DNA of 64,000 bases from Saccharicrinis sp050296935 (GCA_050296935.1 JBNKRV010000220.1:25089-89088); one strand, 5' to 3'; counted from the stretch's first letter, positions 8,989 through 18,337 are shown. The notes: generated from the sequence alone by a model not told the origin. Translations and numbers: made by a program.

Positions 8989-9963
8989 ATGTCAGATATT
9001 CAGAATCTCCAAAGTTTAATTACCACAGAAATCGAACAATCGGTATTTATAAAGAATCCTATTAATTTATATGAACCTATTGAGTATACAATGTCAATGG
9101 GGGGTAAAAGAATAAGACCTCTACTATGTTTATTGGCTGTTCAACTATTTAACGGAGATACACAAGAAGCTGTAAAACCAGCTATCGGACTCGAGATATT
9201 TCATAATTTCACTTTGTTACATGATGATATTATGGACAATGCTGAAGTAAGAAGAAATAAACCAACTGTCCATAAGAAATGGAATAATAATGTTGGTATT
9301 CTGTCTGGAGATGCTATGTTAATCAATGCCTATCAATACATTTCAAAATGTAACACCTCAAATTTAAAAGAGGTATTACAGTTATTTAATGATGTAGCTA
9401 TTGGTGTTTGCGAAGGACAACAATATGATATGGATTTTGAGAACAGATTAGACGTAACAATAGAGGAATATCTGGAAATGATACGACTTAAAACAGCAAT
9501 ATTACTAGCTGGAAGTCTGAAGCTTGGAGCTTTATTAGCAAATGCATCAAGTACAGAAGCAGAGCTAATCTATCAATTCGGAATTAACATTGGTTTAGCA
9601 TTTCAATTACAAGATGATTACCTGGATACATTTGGAAATCAGGATACATTTGGAAAAAAAATTGGCGGAGATATTTTATGTAATAAAAAAACATACTTAC
9701 TTATTACTGCTTTAAATAATTCCTCAAAAGAAGACACGGATGAACTAAAATATTGGATAAACGCCGAAAACTTTAATGACCAGGAAAAAATAACAAACGT
9801 TAAATCCATATATATTAAAAATGCTGTCGATAAAAAATCACATCACCTTATGGACAAGTATTTTAATTTAGCCATGGAAAACCTAATCCAAATTAATGGA
9901 AATGAGGAAACTAAAAAAGAACTAATGAATTTTGCAACAAAACTTATGCAACGAAACAATTAG
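8989..9963 (+). CDS. Polyprenyl (all-trans) diphosphate synthase
   Basis: A 324-residue isoprenyl diphosphate synthase that condenses isopentenyl diphosphate with an allylic starter. It has the GGKRIRPLL block, the first Asp-rich motif LLHDDIMDNAEVRRNKPTVH and the second, FQLQDDYLDTFG. Residues just before the first motif (FHNFTLL) are large aromatics near the chain-length site, so the product may be short or medium chain, but length cannot be fixed by eye. It starts 4 bases after the exporter stop, so it is probably co-transcribed. It may supply quinone side chains, undecaprenyl precursor or FPP/GGPP. Confidence 0.92.
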   Translation: MSDIQNLQSLITTEIEQSVFIKNPINLYEPIEYTMSMGGKRIRPLLCLLAVQLFNGDTQEAVKPAIGLEIFHNFTLLHDDIMDNAEVRRNKPTVHKKWNNNVGILSGDAMLINAYQYISKCNTSNLKEVLQLFNDVAIGVCEGQQYDMDFENRLDVTIEEYLEMIRLKTAILLAGSLKLGALLANASSTEAELIYQFGINIGLAFQLQDDYLDTFGNQDTFGKKIGGDILCNKKTYLLITALNNSSKEDTDELKYWINAENFNDQEKITNVKSIYIKNAVDKKSHHLMDKYFNLAMENLIQINGNEETKKELMNFATKLMQRNN

Positions 9964-10017
9964 TACTTTTAAAATTATTTGTAACTTTTGCCCAATTCAT
10001 AATATTTTCAATATCTC

Positions 10018-11529
10018 ATGGAACAATTAGTAGGGAAAATAATTCAGGTTGTAGGACCTGTTATCGATGTAAGTTTTGATTTAATTGATCAAGAAGAACT
10101 GCCCAACATTTTAGATGCGCTTGAAATCACACGCGAAAACGGGGAAAAAATCACCATAGAATGTCAACAACATATTGGAGAACATACAATCAGATGTATT
10201 TCAATGGATGCAACCGATGGATTAGTTCGTGGGATGCAAGTGGTAGCCACAGGTCAACCTATACTAATGCCACCCGGTAATTCGGTTAAAGGAAGACTTT
10301 TGAATGTTACCGGTGCGGCAATTGATGGTATAGGTGATATTAGTAAACAGAATGGTTTTCCTATTCACAGGGATCCTCCAAAATTTGAAGATTTATCTAC
10401 TGAATCAGAAATATTATTTACTGGTATTAAAGTAGTAGATTTAATTGAACCTTATGCTAAAGGAGGTAAAATTGGATTATTTGGTGGAGCCGGAGTAGGT
10501 AAAACTGTACTTATTCAGGAACTAATAAATAATATTGCAAAGGGTTATGATGGCCTTTCTGTATTTGCAGGAGTAGGGGAACGTACACGTGAAGGAAATG
10601 ACCTTCTTAGGGAAATGATTGAAGCGGGTATCGTTAATTATGGTGAAGAATTTAAAAAGAGCATGGAAGATGGCGGTTGGGACTTATCAAAAGTGGATAA
10701 AAAAGCACTTGATAAGTCGCAAGTTACCATGGTTTTTGGTCAAATGAATGAACCCCCCGGGGCCCGTGCAAGAGTAGCACTATCCGGATTAAGTATTGCA
10801 GAGAGTTTCCGTGATGGCGACGGATCAGGAGCAGGAAAAGATATATTACTATTTGTTGATAATATTTTCCGTTTTACACAAGCAGGTTCTGAAGTTTCTG
10901 CATTATTAGGTCGTATGCCATCTGCTGTGGGATATCAACCTACATTATCTTCAGAAATGGGAGCATTGCAAGAAAGAATTACCTCAACAAAAAATGGGTC
11001 CATCACCTCTGTACAAGCTGTATATGTTCCTGCAGATGATTTAACTGACCCGGCTCCAGCCACCACATTTACTCACCTTGATGCTACTACGGTATTAAGC
11101 AGAAAGATTGCAGAATTAGGTATATACCCGGCTGTAGATCCATTAGATTCTACATCCAGGATGCTTTCTCCTGATATTGTAGGTGAAAAACATTACAATA
11201 CAGCTCAAAGAGTTAAAGAAATTCTACAGCGCTACAAAGAGCTTCAAGATATTATTGCTATTTTAGGAATGGAAGAACTATCTGAAGAAGATAAATTAGT
11301 GGTACACAGAGCCAGAAGGGTACAACGGTTTTTATCGCAACCTTTCCATGTTGCTGAACAATTTACCGGCTTAAAAGGTACTTTTGTTAGTATTGAAGAT
11401 ACTATTAAAGGATTTAATATGATTATTGATGGTGAAGTTGATAAATACCCTGAAGCAGCTTTTAACTTAGTTGGTACTATTGAAGAAGCCATCGAAAAAG
11501 GTGAAAAAATACTTGCTGAAACTAAATAA
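10018..11529 (+). CDS. atpD: F-type ATP synthase subunit beta
   Basis: Catalytic beta subunit of the F1 motor, 503 residues. The P-loop GGAGVGKTVLI, the GERTREGNDL block, the Walker B stretch ILLFVDNIFRFTQAG and the DDLTDPAPATTF block are all intact. An inserted segment at about residues 215-240 (the EEFKKSMEDGGWDLSKVD region) makes it longer than the E. coli protein, as is usual in Bacteroidota. It is followed after 2 bases by atpC and then a terminator. The other atp genes are not in the window, so atpDC form a separate unit here. Confidence 0.98.
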   Translation: MEQLVGKIIQVVGPVIDVSFDLIDQEELPNILDALEITRENGEKITIECQQHIGEHTIRCISMDATDGLVRGMQVVATGQPILMPPGNSVKGRLLNVTGAAIDGIGDISKQNGFPIHRDPPKFEDLSTESEILFTGIKVVDLIEPYAKGGKIGLFGGAGVGKTVLIQELINNIAKGYDGLSVFAGVGERTREGNDLLREMIEAGIVNYGEEFKKSMEDGGWDLSKVDKKALDKSQVTMVFGQMNEPPGARARVALSGLSIAESFRDGDGSGAGKDILLFVDNIFRFTQAGSEVSALLGRMPSAVGYQPTLSSEMGALQERITSTKNGSITSVQAVYVPADDLTDPAPATTFTHLDATTVLSRKIAELGIYPAVDPLDSTSRMLSPDIVGEKHYNTAQRVKEILQRYKELQDIIAILGMEELSEEDKLVVHRARRVQRFLSQPFHVAEQFTGLKGTFVSIEDTIKGFNMIIDGEVDKYPEAAFNLVGTIEEAIEKGEKILAETK

Positions 11530-11531
11530 AC

Positions 11532-11786
11532 ATGGATTTAAATTTAGAAATAATTACACCTGAAAATATATTGTACTCTGGTGATGTGGGCTTGATTCAA
11601 TTACCTGGTATTAATGGAAGTTTTACCGTGTTGAAAAATCATGCTGCAATAGTTTCAAAGCTTGTTAAAGGAAAAATACGAGTTATCGGTAAAAATGGTA
11701 AGGAAAGCTTTTTTGAATGCGAGAATGGAACTTTTGAATGCATTAACAACAAAGCAACTGTACTTTTAGGATCGATATCTGAATAG
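11532..11786 (+). CDS. atpC: F-type ATP synthase subunit epsilon, short form
   Basis: Only 84 residues: the N-terminal beta-sandwich (LEIITPENILYSGDV, LPGINGSFTVLKNHA) is complete, while the C-terminal helical hairpin that inhibits ATP hydrolysis in longer homologues is absent. Short epsilon subunits are common in Bacteroidota. It follows atpD by 2 bases and a strong terminator closes the unit. It couples F1 to the rotor; lack of the helical domain suggests that epsilon-mediated inhibition is weak or missing. Confidence 0.93.
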   Translation: MDLNLEIITPENILYSGDVGLIQLPGINGSFTVLKNHAAIVSKLVKGKIRVIGKNGKESFFECENGTFECINNKATVLLGSISE

Positions 11787-11807
11787 TTTAAAAATATAAA
11801 ATCAAAA

Positions 11808-11840
11808 GAAAAACCGTTATCTGTTTGATAATGGTTTTTT
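11808..11840 (+). terminator. Intrinsic terminator after atpDC
   Basis: A hairpin AAAAACCGTTATC / GATAATGGTTTTT (11809-11821 and 11827-11839) has a 5-base loop and ends in a T-run. It separates atpDC from the sugar-transferase genes. Confidence 0.85.
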
Positions 11841-11858
11841 GTTTTAATACCCTTCAAT

Positions 11859-12878
11859 TTGAAAAAAATACTAATTATACGATTAAGCTCTATTGGAGAT
11901 ATAATCCAATGCATGTCTGTTACAGGTGGATTTAAAAATCATCATCCAAAAAGTGAAATACATTGGATTGTTCGTTCGGATTTAGCTTCATTACTAAAGA
12001 TTGATCCCAGAATAGATCAGTTAATTGAATTTGATCGAAAGCAAGGCATGTCAGGCCTAATTAAATTAGCATTTAAATTAAAAAAGGAAGGATATACGCA
12101 TATTTATGATGCGCATAGTAATATACGTTCTAACATTCTTAAAATTATACTTTGTCCCTTTGGTATTGGAAGCCGATTAATTACTCGAAGAAAAGACAGA
12201 TTTAAAAGGTTTTTATTATTTAAATTCAGAGTTAACCTGTTACCAAAACCATTCAGAGCTTTTGAATCCTTCAGAAAACCACTGCAAAAATGGGATATAA
12301 GTAATTTCTTTACGCCTCATGATAACTGGAAATTTCCAACTGAAACAGAAAATAAGTGTCTAAAATTACTTAAAGGTCAACCTGAAAAAACAATAACATT
12401 AGTTCCTTCAGCTGCTTGGGAATTAAAAAGATGGCCCGTAGATTATTGGAAAAAATTAGTGACACTTTTACCGGATTATCACTTTACCATTTTGGCTGGC
12501 CCAACTGATCATTTCTGTGAAGATATTGTAAAAGCAGATTCGTCACGTGTTGTTAATCTGGCAGGCAAAACTTCATTACTCGAAAGTTTTTGTGTGACTG
12601 CTCAATCAAAATATGTAGTAAGTGGTGATACCGGCTTTTTACATGCTGCAGATCTGTTTAATGTACCTGGTTGTGCAATTATAGGACCTACTGCTTTTGG
12701 GTATCCTACCGGAGAAAATATGAAAATTTTTGAAATGGGTTTACCTTGTCAACCATGCAGTAAACATGGAGATACCAAATGTAAATTGAAAGAAATAAAA
12801 AAGTGTTTGGTCGATATAACTCCGGAAAGTATTGTTAAGGAAATTAAAGAAAATGAAAACGTATTCTCAATAAAATAG
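11859..12878 (+). CDS. Glycosyltransferase family 9 (heptosyltransferase-like)
   Basis: A 339-residue GT-B enzyme of the ADP-heptose:LPS heptosyltransferase family. It starts with the typical KKILIIRLSSIGDI block. The C-terminal half has LVPSAAWELKRWPVDYW, TILAGPTDH, NLAGKTSLLE and SGDTGFLHAAD, which form the nucleotide-sugar site. The start codon is TTG; no ATG gives the conserved N-terminus. It probably adds a sugar to the lipid A core on the cytoplasmic face. It lies just after the atpDC terminator and before the Kdo/WaaP-type kinase, which fits a core-assembly pair. Donor sugar is unknown. Confidence 0.9.
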   Translation: MKKILIIRLSSIGDIIQCMSVTGGFKNHHPKSEIHWIVRSDLASLLKIDPRIDQLIEFDRKQGMSGLIKLAFKLKKEGYTHIYDAHSNIRSNILKIILCPFGIGSRLITRRKDRFKRFLLFKFRVNLLPKPFRAFESFRKPLQKWDISNFFTPHDNWKFPTETENKCLKLLKGQPEKTITLVPSAAWELKRWPVDYWKKLVTLLPDYHFTILAGPTDHFCEDIVKADSSRVVNLAGKTSLLESFCVTAQSKYVVSGDTGFLHAADLFNVPGCAIIGPTAFGYPTGENMKIFEMGLPCQPCSKHGDTKCKLKEIKKCLVDITPESIVKEIKENENVFSIK

Positions 12879-12926
12879 TCATTAAATAATCGAATGAATG
12901 GATTATATACAGTTTGGTTTTTACTT

Positions 12927-12934
12927 TATATTTG
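12927..12934 (+). promoter_or_regulatory. Possible -7 promoter box
   Basis: TATATTTG matches TAnnTTTG. Transcription would start near 12941, leaving a very short leader before the ATG at 12947; the in-frame ATG at 12956 may be the true start. No well-spaced -33 element is seen. Confidence 0.4.
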
Positions 12935-12946
12935 TCCTGTTAAAAA

Positions 12947-13717
12947 ATGCAACAAATGAGAATACATATTAATCCGAAGTACAAAAATCTAAATAACTTT
13001 ATTAATCATCTACATGAGGACTTTGAAAATATCGGAGATTCAATATATAAAGGGAGAAATGAAATAAAGGTTATTGAGGTAGATGACATCAAACTTAATG
13101 TAAAAGCCTTTAAAATACCTCATTTAATTAATAAAGTAGCCTATGCATGGCTTCGTGGCTCAAAAGCCCGCCATTCTTTTGAATATGCTTTAAAAATGAG
13201 AAATATGGGAGCAGAGACTCCTGAACCTGTTGCCTATGTAGAAATTTTGAAAAATGGTCTTTTTAATCGGAGCTATTATGTAAGCATTCATCATCCATAC
13301 GATTTTACCATCCGCGATTTAATAGGTTATAAATTTGATGATAAGGATAATATCCTGAAGCAATTCACAGACTTTACCTTTGAAAAACTCCATAAAAACG
13401 GGATTCATCATTTAGATTATTCCAGAGGAAACATTTTAATAGCTCGTACAAAAAATGGTAATTACAATTTTAGTATTGTAGATATCAATCGAATGAGGTT
13501 TGAAAAAATGCCATATTTAAAAGGATTAAAAAATTTCTCTCAAATGTGGGCAAATGAAGATGAACTTGAAGTGGTGGCTCGCGAATATGCTAAAATAAAT
13601 AACCAAGATGAAGAAGAAGCTGTTAAAATGCTGATTCAACTTGACAAAGAACATAAAGCTAAAATAAATCGTAAAGCTGAATTAAAAAGAAAAATAAGAG
13701 GAGAGAAGGAAGATTAA
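12947..13717 (+). CDS. Lipopolysaccharide kinase (Kdo/WaaP/InaA family)
   Basis: A 256-residue small kinase of the Kdo/WaaP family, which phosphorylates Kdo or heptose in the LPS inner core. The catalytic loop is HHLDYSRGNIL (Asp and Asn in place), followed by VDINRM for the metal-binding DFN/DFG position. The N-lobe shows KAFKIP as the likely ATP-binding Lys region. The C-terminal tail is Lys/Glu-rich. Either of two ATGs (12947 or 12956) could be used. The upstream neighbour is a GT9 heptosyltransferase-like gene, consistent with LPS-core modification. Confidence 0.85.
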   Translation: MQQMRIHINPKYKNLNNFINHLHEDFENIGDSIYKGRNEIKVIEVDDIKLNVKAFKIPHLINKVAYAWLRGSKARHSFEYALKMRNMGAETPEPVAYVEILKNGLFNRSYYVSIHHPYDFTIRDLIGYKFDDKDNILKQFTDFTFEKLHKNGIHHLDYSRGNILIARTKNGNYNFSIVDINRMRFEKMPYLKGLKNFSQMWANEDELEVVAREYAKINNQDEEEAVKMLIQLDKEHKAKINRKAELKRKIRGEKED

Positions 13718-14259
13718 CTTAACATTACACAATAGCTTTTTTGAGATTGTATCCAGATCCAATCTATTCACCAAAATCTCCATTACATTCTTCCGTAGAA
13801 ATACCACCTCATACTAATCCAAAATCTGCTTGAAAAGATTGAACCAGTTCGTTTGCTGAAAAACATCCTATATCAGGAGATTATAATAAGTTTTTACCAA
13901 GTTATTAAAAGAGGTTGATGTAATGTGATAAATTCTTCTCAAAACCAGGATTTATTGTTTTGTTGTCTTCCTCACACCAGGTTTGATAAATTGGGTAAAA
14001 GAAGGTTTGTAAAAAATGGGTAAATAGCAATGTCCCTTGTTTAACGCACTGGTTTTTATTAGTGCAATTGATGTAATCCAGCGGTTGAAAAAGTATTTGC
14101 GGATTTTAGGGATCTAATTATTTACTCTATATTTGATACCTGAGTTGATACACTTTAATTGTCTGTTTTTGTAAGAAAACGGGTTGTAATTTAAACATAT
14201 CAGAAAAACAACAATAAATACGAAATCAACATTGATTTTCTGAGTATAAACAGATAAAT
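13718..14259 (+). other. Long intergenic stretch with gene debris
   Basis: About 540 bases without an intact gene between the LPS kinase and glf. It holds a short relic of a second glf copy (13875-13924, listed separately). I see no clear promoter box, tRNA or repeat in the rest. A stretch near 13795-13807 also resembles glf around its ESPAT/EIPG-type region, in the right order, but the match is weak. The region looks like decayed coding sequence. Confidence 0.5.
13875..13924 (+). pseudogene. Relic of a second glf copy
   Basis: By eye, about 44 of 51 aligned positions match the intact glf at 14841-14891 (the IGGYNKLFTKLLKGANVI region). The relic has a 1-base deletion in the run corresponding to AAGCTTTTT and several transitions. 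It lies on the same strand about 970 bases upstream of the matching part of the intact gene. It is most simply a decayed tandem duplicate or a leftover of gene replacement. Confidence 0.6.
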
Positions 14260-15396
14260 ATGAAATATTCTTATGATTATCTTATAGTAGGTGCTGGATT
14301 ATACGGATCAGTATTTGCGCATGAGGCTTTAAAACGTGGCAAAAAAGTACTTATTATTGATAAAAGAGACCATATTGGAGGAAACTTATATTGTGAAAAT
14401 ATTGAAGGCATCAATGTTCATAAATATGGTGCACATATATTTCATACGAATAACAAAAAAATATGGGAGTATATTAACCAATTTGTTGAATTTAACCGAT
14501 ACACAAATTCTCCACTTGCAATGTATAAAGGCGAGTTATATAATTTGCCGTTTAACATGAATACTTTTTATCAGCTTTGGGGTGTAAAAACACCGGAAGA
14601 GGCACTAATCAAAATTGAAGAACAAAGGAAAGAATATGCCCATTTAGTTCCTAAGAATTTAGAAGAACAGGCACTTCATTTAGCTGGTAAAGATATATAT
14701 GAAAAACTGATTAAAGGATATACGGAAAAGCAATGGGGCAGGCCAGCCACTGAAATACCGGGATTTATTATTAAACGTTTACCCCTCAGATTTACATTTG
14801 ATAATAATTATTTTAACGACGCTTATCAGGGTATACCTATAGGAGGCTATAATAAGCTTTTTACCAAGCTATTAAAAGGGGCTAATGTAATTAGTAACAC
14901 CAACTATTTTGACGATAAATTGATGTTAGACAAACTAGCAGAAAAGGTTTTATATACTGGCAAAATAGATGAATTTTTTAATTACAAACTAGGTAAATTA
15001 GATTATCGTAGTCTCCATTTTGAAACAGAAGTACACAATACGTCAAATTTTCAGGGTAATGCGGTAATCAATTATACTGAAAAGGAAATTCCTTATACAA
15101 GAATCATTGAACACAAACATTTTGAATTTGGTAACCAACCTAAAACCGTTATTACAAAAGAATATCCTCATGAATTTAGTAAAGATAATGAACCTTATTA
15201 CCCTATAAACGATAATAAAAATATGGAAATGCTGGATAGTTATTTGTATTTAGCTGATTCCATTTCGCACAAATATATATTTGGTGGAAGATTAGCCGAA
15301 TACAAATACTACGACATGGATGATACCATTGAAGCAGCACTAAATTTAGCAAACAAATCTTTAAATAATGAAATATTACATTGCCAGAAACTATAG
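14260..15396 (+). CDS. glf: UDP-galactopyranose mutase
   Basis: A 378-residue flavoenzyme that converts UDP-galactopyranose to UDP-galactofuranose in the cytoplasm. It has the Rossmann FAD motif VGAGLYGSVFAHEA at residues 8-21, the IDKRDHIGGN block, the HKYGAHIFHTNNKKIW active-site stretch, KGYTEKQWGRPA, and the C-terminal FGGRLAEYKYYDMDD. Length and motifs are those of bacterial Glf. The next gene overlaps its end by 29 bases and encodes a Gtf3/WbbI-like transferase, so UDP-Galf is probably used at once for a surface glycan. Confidence 0.97.
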   Translation: MKYSYDYLIVGAGLYGSVFAHEALKRGKKVLIIDKRDHIGGNLYCENIEGINVHKYGAHIFHTNNKKIWEYINQFVEFNRYTNSPLAMYKGELYNLPFNMNTFYQLWGVKTPEEALIKIEEQRKEYAHLVPKNLEEQALHLAGKDIYEKLIKGYTEKQWGRPATEIPGFIIKRLPLRFTFDNNYFNDAYQGIPIGGYNKLFTKLLKGANVISNTNYFDDKLMLDKLAEKVLYTGKIDEFFNYKLGKLDYRSLHFETEVHNTSNFQGNAVINYTEKEIPYTRIIEHKHFEFGNQPKTVITKEYPHEFSKDNEPYYPINDNKNMEMLDSYLYLADSISHKYIFGGRLAEYKYYDMDDTIEAALNLANKSLNNEILHCQKL

Positions 15397-16399
15397 GTCG
15401 AAATTTGATGCTGCAGGGAAAGCAAAAATGGATTGTGAAGTTATTTTAAAAAATAACGGATGGAAAAATATCGGATTTAAACAAACATGGATTGCCAATG
15501 CTATAATTGGTACAATTGTGAGTGCTATAGGTATAACCTGGGCCATAATCCGATTGCCAAGAAAAAGTACGTTATGTCTTCAATATCCTTTAAATAAATT
15601 CTATAAATATATTTTATGGGGTGCAATTATCAAAAAATGTGATATTATTACTATTGTACACGATGTAAAAAGTTTAAAAGGCAAATTATACTTAACTAAA
15701 AAAGAAATAAAAACACTATCAAAGTCGAAAAGCCTTATCGTACATAATTCGGTAATGCGTGAATGGTTTGAAAATAATAACATAGGCGCAGAGGTAAAAA
15801 TAACCGAACTTGATATTTTTGACTATCTTCATCATACATCGAAAAAGCAAAACTCAAATAATTTAGATATTAATCATTTCAAAATAGTATTTGCCGGAAA
15901 TACGGGAGGTAAAAAAAGTTTTTTATATGATGTTGACTATGTTCAAAGAGGTAATTTTCATATAGACATTTATGGATTTGATTTTAATGTAAACTTTATA
16001 AAAAACAAGGAAAATTCAATACTTAACTATAAAGGTGTATTTCCTTCTAATGAAATAATCGATCATATTAATGGTGATTTTGGATTAGTTTGGTATGGTG
16101 ATTCAACCGAATCATGTAATGGACAAACTGGTCAATATTTAAAATTCAATAATCCACATAAAGTGTCATTATATATACAATGTGAATTACCTATAATAAT
16201 TTGGGATCAGGCCGCAATGGCAAACTTTGTAGAAGAAAATAATATTGGCATTACAATAAATAATTTAGATGATCTGAAAAATAAATTAAATTCACTCTCA
16301 GAAAATGATTATAACATTCTAAAACAAAATGTATTACGTATAAAATCTAAAATTTCCTGTGGTTTTTATTTAGAAACTGCCTTAAACAAGGCTCTGTAG
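15368..16399 (+). CDS. Gtf3/WbbI-type glycosyltransferase, probable galactofuranosyltransferase
   Basis: A 343-residue GT-B protein of the Gtf3/WbbI group. It shows an N-terminal MKYYIARNY block, LQYPLNKFYK, IVHDVKSLKGKLY, a LIVHNSVMREWFE block, IVFAGNTGGKKSF and a C-terminal FGLVWYGDS followed by NNPHKVSLYIQCELPIIIW. E. coli WbbI is a beta-1,6-galactofuranosyltransferase of this group. Coupling to glf by a 29-base overlap makes a Galf transferase the natural reading. The acceptor is unknown. The long overlap means that part of the glf C-terminus and this N-terminus share DNA in two frames. Confidence 0.8.
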   Translation: MKYYIARNYRSKFDAAGKAKMDCEVILKNNGWKNIGFKQTWIANAIIGTIVSAIGITWAIIRLPRKSTLCLQYPLNKFYKYILWGAIIKKCDIITIVHDVKSLKGKLYLTKKEIKTLSKSKSLIVHNSVMREWFENNNIGAEVKITELDIFDYLHHTSKKQNSNNLDINHFKIVFAGNTGGKKSFLYDVDYVQRGNFHIDIYGFDFNVNFIKNKENSILNYKGVFPSNEIIDHINGDFGLVWYGDSTESCNGQTGQYLKFNNPHKVSLYIQCELPIIIWDQAAMANFVEENNIGITINNLDDLKNKLNSLSENDYNILKQNVLRIKSKISCGFYLETALNKAL

Positions 16400-16423
16400 G
16401 TAAATTCTTTAGTATGCTATGCT

Positions 16424-16431
16424 TATATTTG
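16424..16431 (+). promoter_or_regulatory. -7 promoter box before the TagB/TagF-like gene
   Basis: TATATTTG matches TAnnTTTG and lies 53 bases before the ATG at 16484. No convincing -33 element is seen. It suggests that the next gene has its own promoter. Confidence 0.4.
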
Positions 16432-16483
16432 TTCAAAATTAGATTGAAATCTATATTTTCAATCTTTAGTAAATCATATTTAT

Positions 16484-17581
16484 ATGCATTCATCCCATTA
16501 TTTTGCAATATTTTATACCGAACATCTGTATTATATTCCTCAGTTTTTACCTGTTGCACGAGAGTTACAAAAAAGAGATTTACCATATATTTTTATTATT
16601 CTTGAAAGTAGTAAAAGAGATATATTCAATCAGAATGATTCTATTATAAATGTTTGTGAGAAAGAAGAAATTCCATATCAAGTAGGAGAGAAGGGACTGC
16701 AGCATACCACATCTGAATACCTTATTTGTGGAGGTGATAACTACCCGGAAACAAATATACCACATCAACAAAAAGTACTCATTGTACATGGTATTGGCAC
16801 CAAAGTTAGTGCCTTTACCGAAGAAAAAAACCGCTTTGATATCCGATTTATTGAAGGTGAATTCAGACTTCGCAGATTAAAAGAACTATACCCTGAGGCG
16901 AAAACAATTTGGGAAAATGTTGGCTTTTCAAAACTTGATGATGTATTCAGGTATACATCTGACATGAAAAAACAACTCCTTGAAAAAATGGGCCTTGATA
17001 TCAATAAGCCCACATTACTATATGCGCCCACATTTTACCCAAGTTCAATTGAAAATATGTCTGTTAAATTTCCTGATGAATTTAAGGACTTCAATCTTAT
17101 TATTAAGCCACACTATTACAGTTATTTGCGGAAAAAATATAAGATGCAACGGAAGAAATTTAAAAAGTGGCAACAGTATAGTAATGTGTATTTTGCAAGT
17201 TTTGAGGACTATAATATAGCCCCATTTTATGCCATTTCAGACATACTAATATCAGATGAATCATCAGTTGTGTTTGAATTTGCTGCTTTAGATAAACCAG
17301 TTATTTGCAATCGATTTATCCACTTACGCTTATCCTATCGTTTATTTGGTCGCTACAAATTCAATAAACGTATGGAAGGTGCCATGAATCAATTCAGGGA
17401 TATTGGAGAAAACGTTTGGAAATACAAAAATCTGAAAAAAACAGTCATTTCAGAATTAAATATTCCTGAAAAAAAACATCAAAAACGGATGGAATATACC
17501 AAAGAAATTATAGGACCAGTTGACGGAAAGGTATCTGTAAGAATGGTAGATGTTATGCAAAAATACTATGGTAAAAAATAA
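16484..17581 (+). CDS. CDP-glycerol glycerophosphotransferase-like protein
   Basis: A 365-residue GT-B protein of the TagB/TagF family (polyol-phosphate transferases of wall teichoic acid). It has the LIVHGIGTK block, LLYAPTFYPS, LIIKPHYYSYLRKKY (the KPH motif) and ISDESSVVFEFAALDKPVI, where family members bind CDP-glycerol phosphates. It is shorter than TagF and lacks an N-terminal membrane region, so it is nearer TagB size. A TagD-like cytidylyltransferase lies about 1.4 kb away on the opposite strand. It may add glycerol phosphate or another polyol phosphate to a glycan. Substrate is inferred from family only. Confidence 0.78.
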   Translation: MHSSHYFAIFYTEHLYYIPQFLPVARELQKRDLPYIFIILESSKRDIFNQNDSIINVCEKEEIPYQVGEKGLQHTTSEYLICGGDNYPETNIPHQQKVLIVHGIGTKVSAFTEEKNRFDIRFIEGEFRLRRLKELYPEAKTIWENVGFSKLDDVFRYTSDMKKQLLEKMGLDINKPTLLYAPTFYPSSIENMSVKFPDEFKDFNLIIKPHYYSYLRKKYKMQRKKFKKWQQYSNVYFASFEDYNIAPFYAISDILISDESSVVFEFAALDKPVICNRFIHLRLSYRLFGRYKFNKRMEGAMNQFRDIGENVWKYKNLKKTVISELNIPEKKHQKRMEYTKEIIGPVDGKVSVRMVDVMQKYYGKK

Positions 17582-17588
17582 GAAAATA

Positions 17589-17608
17589 GAGGAGAGATAG
17601 TTCTCCTT
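17589..17608. terminator. Possible bidirectional terminator
   Basis: A small hairpin AGGAGA-gatagt-TCTCCT lies at 17590-17607, exactly between two convergent genes. The stem is short and the T-run is poor. Confidence 0.4.
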
Positions 17609-17611
17609 TAA

Positions 17612-18337
17612 CTATTCGTAGTTATAGCCTCCATCCAATTGAATAATCTGACCTGTTAAATATTCATTTTGAGTTATTTGATAACACAAATCAGCTACTT
17701 CATCTTCATGAGCAAATCGCTTTAACGCTACTTTACCCTTTATTTTTTCACGTAACCATTCAGGCTTTTCCTTTTGCCAATCTGTATCCACAAAACCAGG
17801 AGCAATACCATTTATTCTAATCTCATCATTAGCTAAAAACTTAACCATATTTTGAACTAAAGAATGAATGGCACTTTTACTAACTCCATATGAAATGGAT
17901 ACGGAATGTGGTAAATTACCAAGCATTGAACCAATAAATACAATATTACCTTTTGGCTTAATACATGAAATTAATGATTGCATTAAAAAGAATGGAACGT
18001 TAAGGTTCGCATTAAAAACTTTCAGCCAATCATCTGGCTTAATATCTCCAAATGCCGATCTGTCTGTTAATCCTGCATTAAATACAATTAAGTCAAGATG
18101 TGGAACTAATTTTTTAATGTCATTTGAAATGCTGTCTACATTACTGATATCTGACATATCAGCCTGTAAAATATCAAATTTTCCTTTATAATTTTGATTT
18201 AAATCAGATTCTAATAACTGTGCATCTTTAACTGAACTATAATAATTGAATACCACATGGTACCCTTCACTAAGTAGTTTTTTGCCTATAGCTTTACCAA
18301 TTCCTTTTGTAGATCCGGTAACGAAAGCATATTTCAT
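17612..18337 (-). CDS. Short-chain dehydrogenase/reductase
   Basis: A 241-residue classical SDR. The start at 18337 (MKYAFVTGSTKGIG) is preferred over an upstream ATG, since it places the nucleotide-binding TGSTKGIG at the usual N-terminus. Other landmarks are DMSD, FNAGL (NAG motif), the catalytic IGSML Ser with YGVSK (Tyr and Lys) and PGFVDTDW, then a C-terminal LTGQIIQLDGGYNYE. It looks like FabG-type enzymes. It is downstream of the TagD-like gene on the same strand, so it may make or modify the polyol that is activated there. A fatty-acid role is also possible. Confidence 0.85.
   Translation of the reverse strand: MKYAFVTGSTKGIGKAIGKKLLSEGYHVVFNYYSSVKDAQLLESDLNQNYKGKFDILQADMSDISNVDSISNDIKKLVPHLDLIVFNAGLTDRSAFGDIKPDDWLKVFNANLNVPFFLMQSLISCIKPKGNIVFIGSMLGNLPHSVSISYGVSKSAIHSLVQNMVKFLANDEIRINGIAPGFVDTDWQKEKPEWLREKIKGKVALKRFAHEDEVADLCYQITQNEYLTGQIIQLDGGYNYE

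Noticed and set aside
16347..16586. Minus-strand frame opposite the end of the Gtf3-like gene
   Set aside because: It overlaps two well-supported plus-strand genes and shows no family motif.
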